A stretch of DNA of 64,000 nucleotides from Acidobacteriaceae bacterium (GTDB taxonomy: Bacteria; Acidobacteriota; Terriglobia; Terriglobales; Acidobacteriaceae): contig JASHNS010000023.1 in assembly GCA_030041515.1 (NCBI GenBank), forward strand, positions 1-64,000. The letters run 5' to 3'. Below, in pieces: positions 33,960 through 44,100 of this stretch. The translations under genes were made by a program, and so were the position numbers. How positions within the stretch are numbered: position 1 is the stretch's first letter; each line of letters begins with the position of its first letter. The notes under the pieces were generated by a model, which ran no database searches, was not told where the DNA came from, and saw nothing but the letters and a program-made list of their open reading frames with translations.

Positions 33960-36900
33960 ATGCGGCAGCTATTTGTCGGTTTGGATGTAGGCTCCACCAC
34001 AGTCAAGGCGGTGGTCGTCGATGCGGACACGGACGCCATCCTCTGGCAGGATTACCAGCGCCACGAAACGCGCCAGCCGGAAAAGGTGCTCGAGTTCCTC
34101 GGGCGTATGGAAGCGGAGGCGGGTGTCGCGCGGGACAATACGCGCATCTTCGTCACCGGCTCGGGAGGCGGGACCATCGCGGAGATGATCGGCGCAAAGT
34201 TCGTGCAGGAAGTGCACGCTGTCGCACTGGCCGTGGAGAAGCTGCATCCTGAGGTCTATTCGGTTATCGAGCTGGGAGGACAGGATGCCAAGATCATCGT
34301 CTTTAAGGATGATGAAGAGACCGGCCGCAAGAAGAAGATCCCGTCGATGAACGACAAGTGCGCCGGCGGCACGGGCGCGGTCATCGACAAGATCAACGCC
34401 AAGCTCAAAATTCCCACCTCGGAACTCGCCAATCAGGGGTACCACGGCATCAAGCTGCACAAGGTGGCCGGCAAATGCGGCGTGTTTGCCGAGACCGACA
34501 TTAACGGCCTGCAGAAGACGGGAACGCCGCCCCACGAGCTGATGGCCTCGCTCTTTGAGGCCATCGTGCTGCAGAACCTCAGCGTGTTGACGCGCGGTAA
34601 TACCCTGCGTCCGCACGTCCTGTTGCTGGGCGGCCCGAATGGGTTCATCCGCGGCATGCGCGAGGCCTGGCAGGCCAACATCCCGCGTATGTGGAAGGAG
34701 CGCAAGGTCGAGATTCCTGAAGACGCCACGCCTGAAGATCTCATCAAAGTTCCCGATAACGCGCAATACTTCGCCGCACTCGGTTCAGTTGAATTCGGCA
34801 AGGACGAGGAGCCTGAGGTCGGCCGCTATCTCGGCACGGAGAAGCTACAGTGGTACATGGAGTACGGGCGCGCCGAAGAGAAGGCTGCATCCGGGGGCAA
34901 AGGTCTCGTTGCCAGCAGCGCCGAATTTGATGAGTTCCGCTCTGCTTACCGCCGGAAGAAGTTCATCCCCGCGGAATTCCTGCCGGGTGAAACTGTCTCC
35001 GGCTTCGTGGGTGTCGACGGAGGCTCGACATCGACCAAGGCGGTGCTTCTCAGCCAGTCCGGCGACGTACTCTGCAAGGCCTATCAGCTATCGAACGGCA
35101 ATCCGATTCAGGACACCATCGAGATGTTCGACAAGCTGCGCGAGCAGGTGGAGGGCAAAGGGGCACGTCTCGAGGTCCTTGGCGTTGGCACCACCGGCTA
35201 CGCCAAGGACATCCTCCGCGACGTGCTCAATGCGGACGTCGCCCTGGTCGAAACCGTTGCGCACACCGAGTCCGCGCTCAAGTTCTACGACGATCCCCAC
35301 GTGATCGTCGATGTGGGCGGCCAGGACATCAAGCTCATCGTGCTCAAAGACGGCCGGGTCAAGGACTTCAAACTCAACACACAGTGTTCTGCCGGCAACG
35401 GCTACTTTCTCCAGTCCACAGCAGAAGGCTTCGGCATGAAGATCGAGGATTTCGCTGACGTCGCCTTCTCGGCGAAATCCATGCCGTCCTTCGGCTACGG
35501 CTGCGCCGTCTTCATGCAGTCGGATATCGTGAACTTCCAGCGCCAAGGCTGGCGCGCCGAGGAGATCCTCGCCGGCCTCGCTGATGTCCTGCCGAAAAAC
35601 GTCTTCCTCTATGTCGCCAGTATCCCCAACCTCGCCGCCCTTGGTTCGCGATTCGTGCTGCAGGGCGGAACGCAGAACAACCTCGCCGTCGTGAAGGCTG
35701 AAGTCGATTTCATTCGCTCCAGCTTCCGCGCCAACGGCAAACGGCCGGAGATCATCGTCCACGAACACTGCGGCGAATCAGGCGCCATTGGCGCCGCTCA
35801 GGAAGCGCTGCGGTTGTGGAAGAACGGGAAGAAAACGACCTTTATCGGCATTGATGCGGTTCGCCAGATTCGCTACCGCACCACGCGCAATGAAGACACT
35901 CGCTGCTACTTTTGCAAAAACAACTGTTTGCGCACCTTCATCGACGTGGATGTTTCAGGTGGCTCCGCGCTGTCGGCCGAAGCGCCCACGCCAATAGCCG
36001 AGGACCGCGCCGCCACGCCGGAAGAGGTCGCGGCGGCGGTAACCAGTCTCCCCAGCCTGGAGCGGATCGAAGCGAATCTGCCCGCCCATGGATCTTCCTG
36101 CGGCACGGGGCACGGGCACGAGCATGCTGGAGGCAGCTGCGGCTGCGGATCCTCTTCGACGCAGTCTCTCCGGGCCAAGGTTGAGCCGCTGGTTCAGATC
36201 CTGGCTGCGCCCGGAGCGAAGAAGCCCGTCGAGGCCCCGAAGCCCACCGGTGAGTTTCAGCCGCGCAAGACGAAAGTCCCCCTGCGCGCGGGCGAGCAGC
36301 GGCTCATCATCGCCACCTGCGAAAAAGGAACGGTCGAAGATCTCAGCGACATGAAGGGCATCAAGGCCGACATAGACAAGGTCAAGGCTGCGAATCCGAA
36401 CTTCGTCGATCTCGCCGCCCGCGACGTCTTCCGTCCTCGCGAAGTCGCCACCGTCGCCGATCCTCTTCCCAGTATCAAAGGCCTCTTTGTCTCGAAAGCC
36501 GCCAAAGACCGCGCCGCGCTCATGGAACGACGCAGGGAATTTCGCATCGGCATTCCTCGTCTGCTCAATACCTACACCTATGCGCCGCTGTTCAACGGTT
36601 ACTTCGCGAGCCTCGGCATCGCGGCGGAAAATATCGTCTATTCCGACTACACGACGCCCGAGCTCTATCGCGCCGGAGCCAGCCGCGGCGCCGTCGATCC
36701 CTGCTATCCCTCCAAGATCGGCATCGCGCACGTGTATAACCTGCTCGCCGTCAAGCACAGCAAAAAGCCGCTCCATGCCATCTGGTTCCCCATGTATGAC
36801 GTGCTGCACACCCATCTCGTGAACCTGACCGGGTCGAACGCCTGCCCTACGGTGACGGCCACGCCCAATGCCGTCAAGGCGGCTTTCACCAAAGAGAGCG

Positions 36901-37706
36901 ACATCTTCGCCGAAAACGGCGTCGTCTATCTCGATCCCATTCTCAACCTGCAGGACCGGAAAATCTGCGCCGACCAGATGTACAAAGCCTGGGCCCCCTT
37001 CCTCGGTCTCTCGCTCGATGAAAATGATCGGGCCATCGAGGCTGGCTTTCGCGCCCTGGCGGAATCCGAGAACGACATCCGCCGCCAGGCCCGCGAAACC
37101 CTCGATCAGCTCGAGCGCGACGACCGCATCGGCATCGTCATGCTGGGCCGCGTCTACCACCATGATCCCGGCCTCAACCATGAAATTCTTGAGGAGTTTC
37201 AGAAGCTCGGCTACCCGGTCTTTTCGCAGAGCACGCTGCCCATAGACGACGACCTGCTCGAACGGCTCTTCGGCGAGGAGGTTCGTGCCGGCATCATCAC
37301 CCATCCCCTCGATATCAGCGACGTCTGGAAGAATCGCTATTCCACCAGCACCAACCACAAGATCTGGGCGGCCAAGTTCACTGCGCGCCACCCCAATCTC
37401 GTCGCTCTCGAGGTTTCCAGCTTCAAGTGCGGGCACGACGCGCCCATCTACGGCGTCATCGAAGGCATCATCGAGCGCTCCGGCACGCCCTATTTCTCGT
37501 TCAAGGACCTCGACGAAAACAAACCCTCGGGTTCGATTCGCATTCGCGTCGAGACGATCGACTACTTCCTGCGGCGCTATCGAGAAGACATTATCGAACG
37601 CCACCGGAAAGAACGTCTCATCGAAGCCCAGATGGCCGCCTTCGAGCGATCCCTCCGCAGGAGTGAGGAGGACGAATATGAACTCGTCGCCGCGGCAGGA
37701 GATTAG
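33960..37706 (+). CDS. Giant tandem acyl-CoA dehydratase activase (BadF/BadG/BcrA/BcrD type) with DUF2229 part
   Basis: The 1,248-residue protein has two actin/Hsp70-like ATPase activase units: one opening with LFVGLDVGSTTVKAVVVDAD (residue 4) with MNDKCAGGTGAVIDKI and VAGKCGVFAETD, the other at about residue 346 (FVGVDGGSTSTKAVLLS) with NTQCSAGNGYFLQ and FGYGCAVFMQSD. The paired Cys in each would bridge a [4Fe-4S] cluster at a subunit or domain interface. Then comes CYFCKNNC, a His/Cys-rich linker (SSCGTGHGHEHAGGSCGCGS, about residue 716) and a C-terminal DUF2229/CoA-dehydratase-like part (RIGIPRLLNTYTYAPLFNGY; DPCYPSKIG). Such activases hydrolyse ATP to push electrons to very low potential. 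The start at 33960 begins exactly at the first ATPase strand. Confidence 0.88.
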   Translation: MRQLFVGLDVGSTTVKAVVVDADTDAILWQDYQRHETRQPEKVLEFLGRMEAEAGVARDNTRIFVTGSGGGTIAEMIGAKFVQEVHAVALAVEKLHPEVYSVIELGGQDAKIIVFKDDEETGRKKKIPSMNDKCAGGTGAVIDKINAKLKIPTSELANQGYHGIKLHKVAGKCGVFAETDINGLQKTGTPPHELMASLFEAIVLQNLSVLTRGNTLRPHVLLLGGPNGFIRGMREAWQANIPRMWKERKVEIPEDATPEDLIKVPDNAQYFAALGSVEFGKDEEPEVGRYLGTEKLQWYMEYGRAEEKAASGGKGLVASSAEFDEFRSAYRRKKFIPAEFLPGETVSGFVGVDGGSTSTKAVLLSQSGDVLCKAYQLSNGNPIQDTIEMFDKLREQVEGKGARLEVLGVGTTGYAKDILRDVLNADVALVETVAHTESALKFYDDPHVIVDVGGQDIKLIVLKDGRVKDFKLNTQCSAGNGYFLQSTAEGFGMKIEDFADVAFSAKSMPSFGYGCAVFMQSDIVNFQRQGWRAEEILAGLADVLPKNVFLYVASIPNLAALGSRFVLQGGTQNNLAVVKAEVDFIRSSFRANGKRPEIIVHEHCGESGAIGAAQEALRLWKNGKKTTFIGIDAVRQIRYRTTRNEDTRCYFCKNNCLRTFIDVDVSGGSALSAEAPTPIAEDRAATPEEVAAAVTSLPSLERIEANLPAHGSSCGTGHGHEHAGGSCGCGSSSTQSLRAKVEPLVQILAAPGAKKPVEAPKPTGEFQPRKTKVPLRAGEQRLIIATCEKGTVEDLSDMKGIKADIDKVKAANPNFVDLAARDVFRPREVATVADPLPSIKGLFVSKAAKDRAALMERRREFRIGIPRLLNTYTYAPLFNGYFASLGIAAENIVYSDYTTPELYRAGASRGAVDPCYPSKIGIAHVYNLLAVKHSKKPLHAIWFPMYDVLHTHLVNLTGSNACPTVTATPNAVKAAFTKESDIFAENGVVYLDPILNLQDRKICADQMYKAWAPFLGLSLDENDRAIEAGFRALAESENDIRRQARETLDQLERDDRIGIVMLGRVYHHDPGLNHEILEEFQKLGYPVFSQSTLPIDDDLLERLFGEEVRAGIITHPLDISDVWKNRYSTSTNHKIWAAKFTARHPNLVALEVSSFKCGHDAPIYGVIEGIIERSGTPYFSFKDLDENKPSGSIRIRVETIDYFLRRYREDIIERHRKERLIEAQMAAFERSLRRSEEDEYELVAAAGD

Positions 37707-38526
37707 AAAGTATCCGTGCCCTCGTCGAGGCCGTTCCGCCGGCCGAATCCGGCATCTTTCCGTCCTCGAGATCTGCCTTAGCCTCTCGATTCTGATCGCT
37801 ACTGTCGCGGCCCCTGAAGGAGCCTCGCAGGAGCTCCAGGCGGCCTCGGCGCCAACTGGCGCCGAGATCGTCCAGCGGATGGTGGCGCGCAATCAGGAGC
37901 GTGCCGAGCATCTCGGTCCATATACGTCGCTCCGCGAGTACCACCTGAAATACGTTGGGTTTCCGCATGCCGCAGAGGCTGGCCTCGTGGTGGATGTAAG
38001 CTGCGAAAGCAATACCTCGATACAGTTTCACGTGATCTCCGAATCAGGCTCGCATTTCCTCGCCAATCATGTCCTGAAAAGGCTTCTGAAGGCGGAGCAG
38101 GACGCCGACCGCGAACGCAGTGACAACGGTCTGACGCCGGCGAATTACAACTTCACTCTGGAGGGAACCGAAACTAATAATGGCAGGAGGGTTTATGTCC
38201 TCAGGGTGGAACCCTGGCACGCGAAAGCGCTCCTCTATCGGGGTACCATCTGGGTGGACGCCCAGGATTATGCGGTCGTGAAGATCGACGCCGAGCCGGC
38301 GCGGAGCCCCTCCTTCTGGATCCGCAACACAGAAATCCATCACGCCTATGAGAAGATCGGTGCCTTTTGGTTGCCACAGCAGGATCGCAGCCAGACCATG
38401 GTCCGCCTCGGCGGTTCAGCTTACCTGACTATCAAGTATCAAGACTACCGACTGAGCTCGACGTCACTTCCGTCGCCTGCCACGATAGACCGCACAGCGA
38501 CCGCCGAATTGAGTCCGTCCCACTGA
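37678..38526 (+). CDS. LolA-like exported outer-membrane lipoprotein-sorting-type protein
   Basis: The 282-residue protein has a signal segment (LSVLEICLSLSILIATVAAP, about residues 27-46) and a LolA/LolB-type beta-sheet half-barrel (IVQRMVARNQERAEHLGPYT, LRVEPWHAKALLYRGTIWVD, AVVKIDAEPARSPSFWIRN, FWLPQQDRSQT). The ATG 37678 overlaps the activase end by 29 bases, with GGAGGA before it, so translation is coupled. It would be a periplasmic lipid/lipoprotein-binding protein; its place at the end of a cytosolic redox operon is unusual. Confidence 0.75.
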   Translation: MNSSPRQEIRKYPCPRRGRSAGRIRHLSVLEICLSLSILIATVAAPEGASQELQAASAPTGAEIVQRMVARNQERAEHLGPYTSLREYHLKYVGFPHAAEAGLVVDVSCESNTSIQFHVISESGSHFLANHVLKRLLKAEQDADRERSDNGLTPANYNFTLEGTETNNGRRVYVLRVEPWHAKALLYRGTIWVDAQDYAVVKIDAEPARSPSFWIRNTEIHHAYEKIGAFWLPQQDRSQTMVRLGGSAYLTIKYQDYRLSSTSLPSPATIDRTATAELSPSH

Positions 38527-38779
38527 TCCTCGTGACCCTGCGTCACGGTGTCACTGTCATGCTGTCAATACGGACAGGAGAACGTTAGCGACATCCAGCG
38601 CTGGCAACTCTGTTCGCCTGCATTCAGGCAGATTTCCACCATTATGAAGCTCCAGCAGGCATCTTTCCTGCTCCAGACACTTTCCACATGGCAACGCGAT
38701 TGCAAGCTTCCTCCGTGAAGGGCGCGCATCTCCGCAAATCGCGGGTTCCGTCCCGGTGAGCGGGCCCAAAGGAGGAGTA

Positions 38780-39358
38780 ATGATTGTCACGCTGTCAGCG
38801 CCGGGCGCCGCGATGAACAATTGGAATGGGACAGCGTCCTGTTCGGCGGAGAATTGGCTGGATGAAATGGCAGAGCTATATCTGCTGGCGTTCATGCTCA
38901 CGGCGAATAAAGAGGTGGCCGAACAGTGTGTGCTGGACTCGGTCGATGAATACCTGAACAGCGGAGCAGCCACCCTGAGCAATTGGGTAAGGACCGACGG
39001 CAACAACGTCGTGATCGCGAATGCCGTGCGCCTGATTAAGCCGAGGGCGAAGATCTCGTACAGCTGGACGGCCCCTTTAGGGGCGAGGGCGCTGCTTGGG
39101 CCAAGCCATCAGCCATTTGCAGTCATCACGTCGCTTGGCGCATTCGAACGCTTTGTATACGTGCTTACTGCTCTGGAAGGGCGCAGTGAAGAAGAATGCG
39201 CCGTCCTGCTCGAGTGTTCTCGGGCCGATGTTGTTGCTGCCCGCAAGTTGTCGGATCTACTGGTCGGCTTAAGCGAATCGGGGGAACCCTGGCCACACCG
39301 GCTCGATCCCCTGCTTCTTACCGACGCCGTGATCCATTCACGTTATGGAATCGCATGA
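38780..39358 (+). CDS. Degenerate sigma-factor-like protein
   Basis: The 192-residue product has MAELYLLAFMLTANKEVAEQ, CVLDSVDEYL as a region-2-like block and AFERFVYVLTALEGRSEEEC, AVLLECSRADVVAARKL as a region-4-like HTH. As in the related product at 28101, the promoter -10 binding segment (FSTWL...NEA) is missing. AAAGGAGGA lies 4 bases before the ATG at 38780, which is preferred to the upstream GTG at 38756. A true ECF sigma gene follows 122 bases downstream, so the two may work as a pair. Confidence 0.65.
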   Translation: MIVTLSAPGAAMNNWNGTASCSAENWLDEMAELYLLAFMLTANKEVAEQCVLDSVDEYLNSGAATLSNWVRTDGNNVVIANAVRLIKPRAKISYSWTAPLGARALLGPSHQPFAVITSLGAFERFVYVLTALEGRSEEECAVLLECSRADVVAARKLSDLLVGLSESGEPWPHRLDPLLLTDAVIHSRYGIA

Positions 39359-39480
39359 ACCCGAGGTTGAGGGGTTTGCAGCACAACACCGGGATTGCAT
39401 CGTCTGCCTCCGGGTGATCTTACGACAGCCCTCCTGAGGGCCAACTGCAACGAATATTCCAGCCGAGAGGAGGATGCGAG

Positions 39481-40125
39481 ATGAACCTGCATGAGCACGG
39501 TGCCAATGGAATAGGGAAGAGATCCGCGCCGTCGCGCCCCCGCGATACCGAACTGGTCGCCGAAGCCATTGCAGGCAGCCGAACTGCATTTGAATCCCTG
39601 ATGCAGCGCTATGAGCGTCTGATCTGGAAGATCGTTCTCCGCTGCTCGAGCAGCCTCGACGATACCGAGGACATCGTGCAGCAAACCTTCATGAAGGCGT
39701 TTGTAAACCTGCCGCGGTTTGAGGGGAAATCGTCGTTTTCGACATGGCTCGTTAGTATCGCAAGGAACGAAGCCCTGATGTGGAGGCGGAAGCGGAGCAG
39801 ACGGAGAGAGCAGGCGATGCCTGAGGTAGTAGACCAGGATGGGAATCTTATGCTCGTGGAATTTCCAGAGCAGGCCCCGGACCCAGAGACCCTTTGCCTG
39901 CAGAAGGAAAACACTCAACTGCTCTTGAAGTGTATGCGTCTCCTTTCCGCGCGCAATCGAGCGGCCATTCGGCTTTGCGATCTGCACGAACTGACGGGCG
40001 CCGAAGTTGCGCTGGCGCTGGGAATCGGCGCGAGCGCGCTCAAGACGCGCAAATTGAGGGGGCGTACTGAACTGCGCAGACATCTGTCACGAGTTCTCCT
40101 GCCGCGTGCGCGCGCGGCTCCCTAG
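39481..40125 (+). CDS. RNA polymerase sigma-70 factor, ECF subfamily
   Basis: The 214-residue factor has region 2 (FESLMQRYERLIWKIVLRCS; TEDIVQQTFMKAFVNLPRF; FSTWLVSIARNEALMWRRKR) and region 4 (LTGAEVALALGIGASALKTR). It resembles the sigma at 24050. GAGAGGAGG precedes the ATG. No anti-sigma gene is adjacent. It lies between the degenerate sigma-like gene and a FixJ-type regulator on the same strand, so joint control is possible. Confidence 0.9.
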   Translation: MNLHEHGANGIGKRSAPSRPRDTELVAEAIAGSRTAFESLMQRYERLIWKIVLRCSSSLDDTEDIVQQTFMKAFVNLPRFEGKSSFSTWLVSIARNEALMWRRKRSRRREQAMPEVVDQDGNLMLVEFPEQAPDPETLCLQKENTQLLLKCMRLLSARNRAAIRLCDLHELTGAEVALALGIGASALKTRKLRGRTELRRHLSRVLLPRARAAP

Positions 40126-40317
40126 CCGAATGAGTCATGCTCAACGACTGGGCCGTGGTCGGCGAAGCGCGCAGAAAACGTCGCGTCCTCCAGCCGCATC
40201 TCGACTCTCGTAAGTGGCGCTTTTCCTCTCCGTCCAATCTCCACCAGACAGCGCCGATCACTACATTCCCGCAACCTGCTCCTCTGGGCCACTCGCAAGA
40301 AGCGAACGGGGGGAAAG

Positions 40318-41103
40318 ATGGGCTCCTTTCAGACCGAATTCTCTTTTGCTGACAGCATAGATTCGACGACGATGCCTGGCCGTCGGATCGAGTCAACCGC
40401 GCCTGAGATAGCCCCCACCCTCTTCATCGTCGATGGGGACAGGACCGCATGCGAATCGTTAGCAGAGCTGCTTGTTCGCCAGGGCTGGCTTCCGGAAATC
40501 TTTGCGTCCGCCGAAGACTTCCTTGCCCATCCCGTCGGGCTCGTCCCCGGTTGCCTGATCCTCGACGTGTCTCTCCCCGGCCTCAGCGGTCTCGAACTGC
40601 AGCGGCGCGCGAACCTGAAATACTCGCACATTCCGACCATTTTTCTCAGCAGCACAGGCGATATACCCACCACCGTGGAAGCCATGAGGGCGGGTGCCGT
40701 TGAATTCCTCACAAAGCCCTCCCGGGATGAGGAACTTCTCAGTGCCATTCGACTAGCCGTTGAAAAAAGTCGCCTAGCGGTACCGAGGGAAATGCTCAGG
40801 CGAACGCTCCAGGCCCGCTATGCCTCTCTCTCTGTTCGCGAACGGCAAGTCATGATCCTGGTGTGCTCCGGACTGCTGAACAAGCAGGTTGGTACCGAGC
40901 TGGGCATTAGCGAGATAACCGTTAAAGCACATCGAGGCCAGGTAATGCGCAAAATGCGCGCAACGTCCCTTGCGGACCTGGTGACAATGGCAGGTAAGCT
41001 CGGCTCGGTCAGAAGCCGCGAAGCAATAATGCTTCGCGAGCATGTCGGGCGCGCCGCTCGACCGAGACTTGAACTCATCGAACACTTCGCACTTACGCAG
41101 TGA
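40318..41103 (+). CDS. FixJ-family response regulator
   Basis: The 261-residue protein has a 35-residue N-terminal extension, a receiver with [18 protein letters not shown] (one pocket Asp replaced by Gly, VDGD), phospho-acceptor Asp in [32 protein letters not shown] and Lys in [11 protein letters not shown], and a LuxR-type HTH ([38 protein letters not shown]). It ends 50 bases from the end of a convergent hybrid kinase, its most likely partner. The recognition helix is almost identical to those at 3530 and 49192. Confidence 0.92.
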   Translation: MGSFQTEFSFADSIDSTTMPGRRIESTAPEIAPTLFIVDGDRTACESLAELLVRQGWLPEIFASAEDFLAHPVGLVPGCLILDVSLPGLSGLELQRRANLKYSHIPTIFLSSTGDIPTTVEAMRAGAVEFLTKPSRDEELLSAIRLAVEKSRLAVPREMLRRTLQARYASLSVRERQVMILVCSGLLNKQVGTELGISEITVKAHRGQVMRKMRATSLADLVTMAGKLGSVRSREAIMLREHVGRAARPRLELIEHFALTQ

Positions 41104-41153
41104 CTGGCGGCCCCGAACTTCCGATGGATTAGTCGATAGCTGTATTGGAAGAA

Positions 41154-44100
41154 TTAGCTACGATCCGCGACGTTTACAGGCAGGGTGAACTGAAACGTCG
41201 CGCCGCGCCCAGAGGAACCGGCCGCCCACAAGCGCCCACCATGAGACTCAATGATCGACCGGCTGATGCGAAGCCCCAAACCAGTGCCGTGAGCCTTCGT
41301 CGTAAAGAACGGATCGAAGATTTTTTCCGCGGCTTGCGGGGGAAGTCCTACGCCCGAATCGCTGACCGAAATAAGAATCTGCTGGTTCTCTTCTCGCTGC
41401 GACTTGATGACCATCTCTCGTGTTCCCTCAACGTCCTTCATCGCCTCAATGCTGTTGATGCTCAAATTTATGAGAACCTGTTGCAATTGCAGACGATCTC
41501 CAAACGCCTGAGGCAGATCGGCCGCCAGTTCCGTACGGATCGAGACGTTGTATCGCACTGCTTCGTCGCGCAGAAGGGCAACGGTTTCCGGAATAATCTC
41601 GTTGACCTCAAGAGTCTGCTGGCTCGGGGTGCCTCTCTCAAATTGCGCGCGGATCCTGTCGATAATCTCAGCCGTACGCTGCACATCTCTTGCGATTCTG
41701 GTAACGCCCGCGCGCACCTCGTCCAGGTCGGGTTCATCGCGCCCTAGCTTTCGCAGGCAAACATTGGCGTTGGTGATAGCGCCGCTGATCGGTTGTTTGA
41801 TCTCATGAGCCAGGGAAGCTGCCAGCTCTCCCATGGTTGTCACCCGATTGATACGCGCGAGATCGCTCTGCGATTGACGCAAAGCCTCTTCGGCTCGCTT
41901 CTGGTCGTCAATGTCGGTGGTCGTACCCACGAATTTGAGGACCTTCCCTTCCGCATCGCGCAACACCACGGCTTGCTGGAGATGCCGGCGATAGGTCCCG
42001 TCGCTGGCACGGAGAGATCTGGTTTCAAATGCAAAGCTCTTCCCCGAATGCACGCCCTCCCAAAAACTCCTGGCTGCCATCTCCCGATCCTCAGGGTGCA
42101 CCGCGGTCATCCAGGCCTCGGGATGTGAACGAATGAAATCGAGTGTCTGACCGGCGAACTCAAGCCAAACTCGATTCACGAAATCCGGCGTCCCATCGGG
42201 GTTGAGCGTCCAGGCGGATACGGGGAGTTGCTGCAGCAGCTCAACCTGTAGTCGCAACTCTGCATTGGCCTGCTGTAGCTCTCCATAGAGATGGCCTGTT
42301 TCCGCCAACCGCTCTTCGCTGGAGCGCAGTTTCTCGCGTTCGAGTTCCGCCTCGCTGCGCATCCTTTCTTCACGTTCCGCAGTTTCGCGGCGAAGGTTCG
42401 ACATTTTGACATTGGCAGACACGCGCGCCAGCAACTCCCGGGCTGCAAACGGCTTGATGAGATAATCGTCCGCGTCCGCCTCGAGCCCTTCCACACGCGA
42501 CTCTTCGCCCGCCCGCGCCGAAACCAGGACCACTGGCGTGCCGGCGAGGGTTGAATCCTCGCGAATCGCCCGCAACAAGCCGAATCCATCGAGCTGCGGC
42601 ATCATCACGTCCGCCAGCACCAGAGCGGGACGCAATCGCCGTGTTGCTTGCAATGCCTGGAGGCCGTCGGCAGCCGCGTGCACCTCATATCGCTCGCTCA
42701 GCAGGCGTGCGATGTATTGGCGCATGTCCGCATTGTCATCGGCCAGGACAATCAGTTCGCGCTGCCCCGCGGGTGGGGGTTCCGGACTGGGGGCGAGTGA
42801 AGCTTTTTGGGAAATCGTTCCTACATCGGCCACCGCCCTCGCTGGATTTCCCGACCACTGTCGTGCGTCGTCGACGTAAGCCTCAGCTCGAATTGTGGTG
42901 GAAGCGAGCGTTTGTGCGGCCAGATTGTGCTCCGCCGGCAGATGCTCTGTGCCGCACGGGATGGTCACGGTGAAGGTACTGCCGGTGCCCACGGCGCTCT
43001 CCACTCGAACCGTGCCGCCGTGTAGTTTCACCAGTTCCTGTACCAGCGCCAGACCGATGCCTGTGCCTTCGTAGGTTCTGGCCTGGGTGCTCTCGATGCG
43101 GTGAAAGCGCTCGAACACGTGTTCGCGATGTTCTTCGGGTATACCGATGCCTGTGTCGCGGACCTTCAATTGCACCGCGCCGTCCGCTTGGTTGAGCGTA
43201 ACTGCAACCTCGCCATCGAACGTGAACTTGTAAGCGTTGGAGAGCAGATTCAAGACGATCTTCTCCCACATGTCGCGATCCACATAAACCGGCTCAGTGT
43301 CTGGCTGGCATTCCACCGTGAAGCGCAGTCCGGCGTACTCCATCGCCGAGTCGAAGGCACTGGCGATTTCTGCTGTGTAAGTGGCCAGGTCAGTCGGCTG
43401 ATACGACGCTTGCATGCGTCCGGCTTCAATCCGCGAGAAGTCCAGAAGTGTGTTCACGAGCTTGAGCAACCTGAGGCCGTTCCGATGCACCGTGACCAGC
43501 AACTCCTGCCGCTCGGGAGTGAGTCGCTCGCTCGCTTCCTTCTGTATCTCTTCCAGCGGACCGAGCATCAGCGTCAAAGGAGTTCGGAATTCGTGGCTAA
43601 CGTTGCTGAAGAACGCGGTCTTGGCACGGTCAAGCTCAGCCAGAGCCTCAGCCCTCTGGCGTTCCTGCTCATAGGCGCGGGCGCTGGTCAAACCGATCGT
43701 GATCTGTTCAGTAATCCTATAGACGAACTGGCGGTACGCGTCGTCAAAGGCTCGGCCGGGATGGATTCCCGCGACAAGGAAACCCAGCGGCTCGCTGTGG
43801 TCTCCCAGCCGGATCGGCAGTACGCATGCTTGCTTAGGATGGTCTGGCCAATTGGGCACCGGCACGCCCGCAGCCCGATCCCCCAGTTCAACCAGAACTC
43901 CATCCTTCGCCAGTACAGGGTCGAGCCGCCAAAGGTTTTCGGTGCGGCAGTCGATGGCCGGCGGACGCAGCGCTTCGTCGGTTTCGACGCTCGCGTCTGC
44001 CAGGTACGCTTGATGTTCTGAAGGCCGATATTCATAAAGAAATGCAAAGGGAAGGCTCAGGCAATTTTTGCCGAAGGTCTCAGCGCAGACGCGCCACACT

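Noticed and set aside
35955-37892. A 645-codon minus-strand reading frame opposite the giant activase
   Set aside because: It is an antisense shadow: its Asp/Gly/Val-rich composition follows from the codon pattern of the plus-strand activase, which has clear domain motifs.
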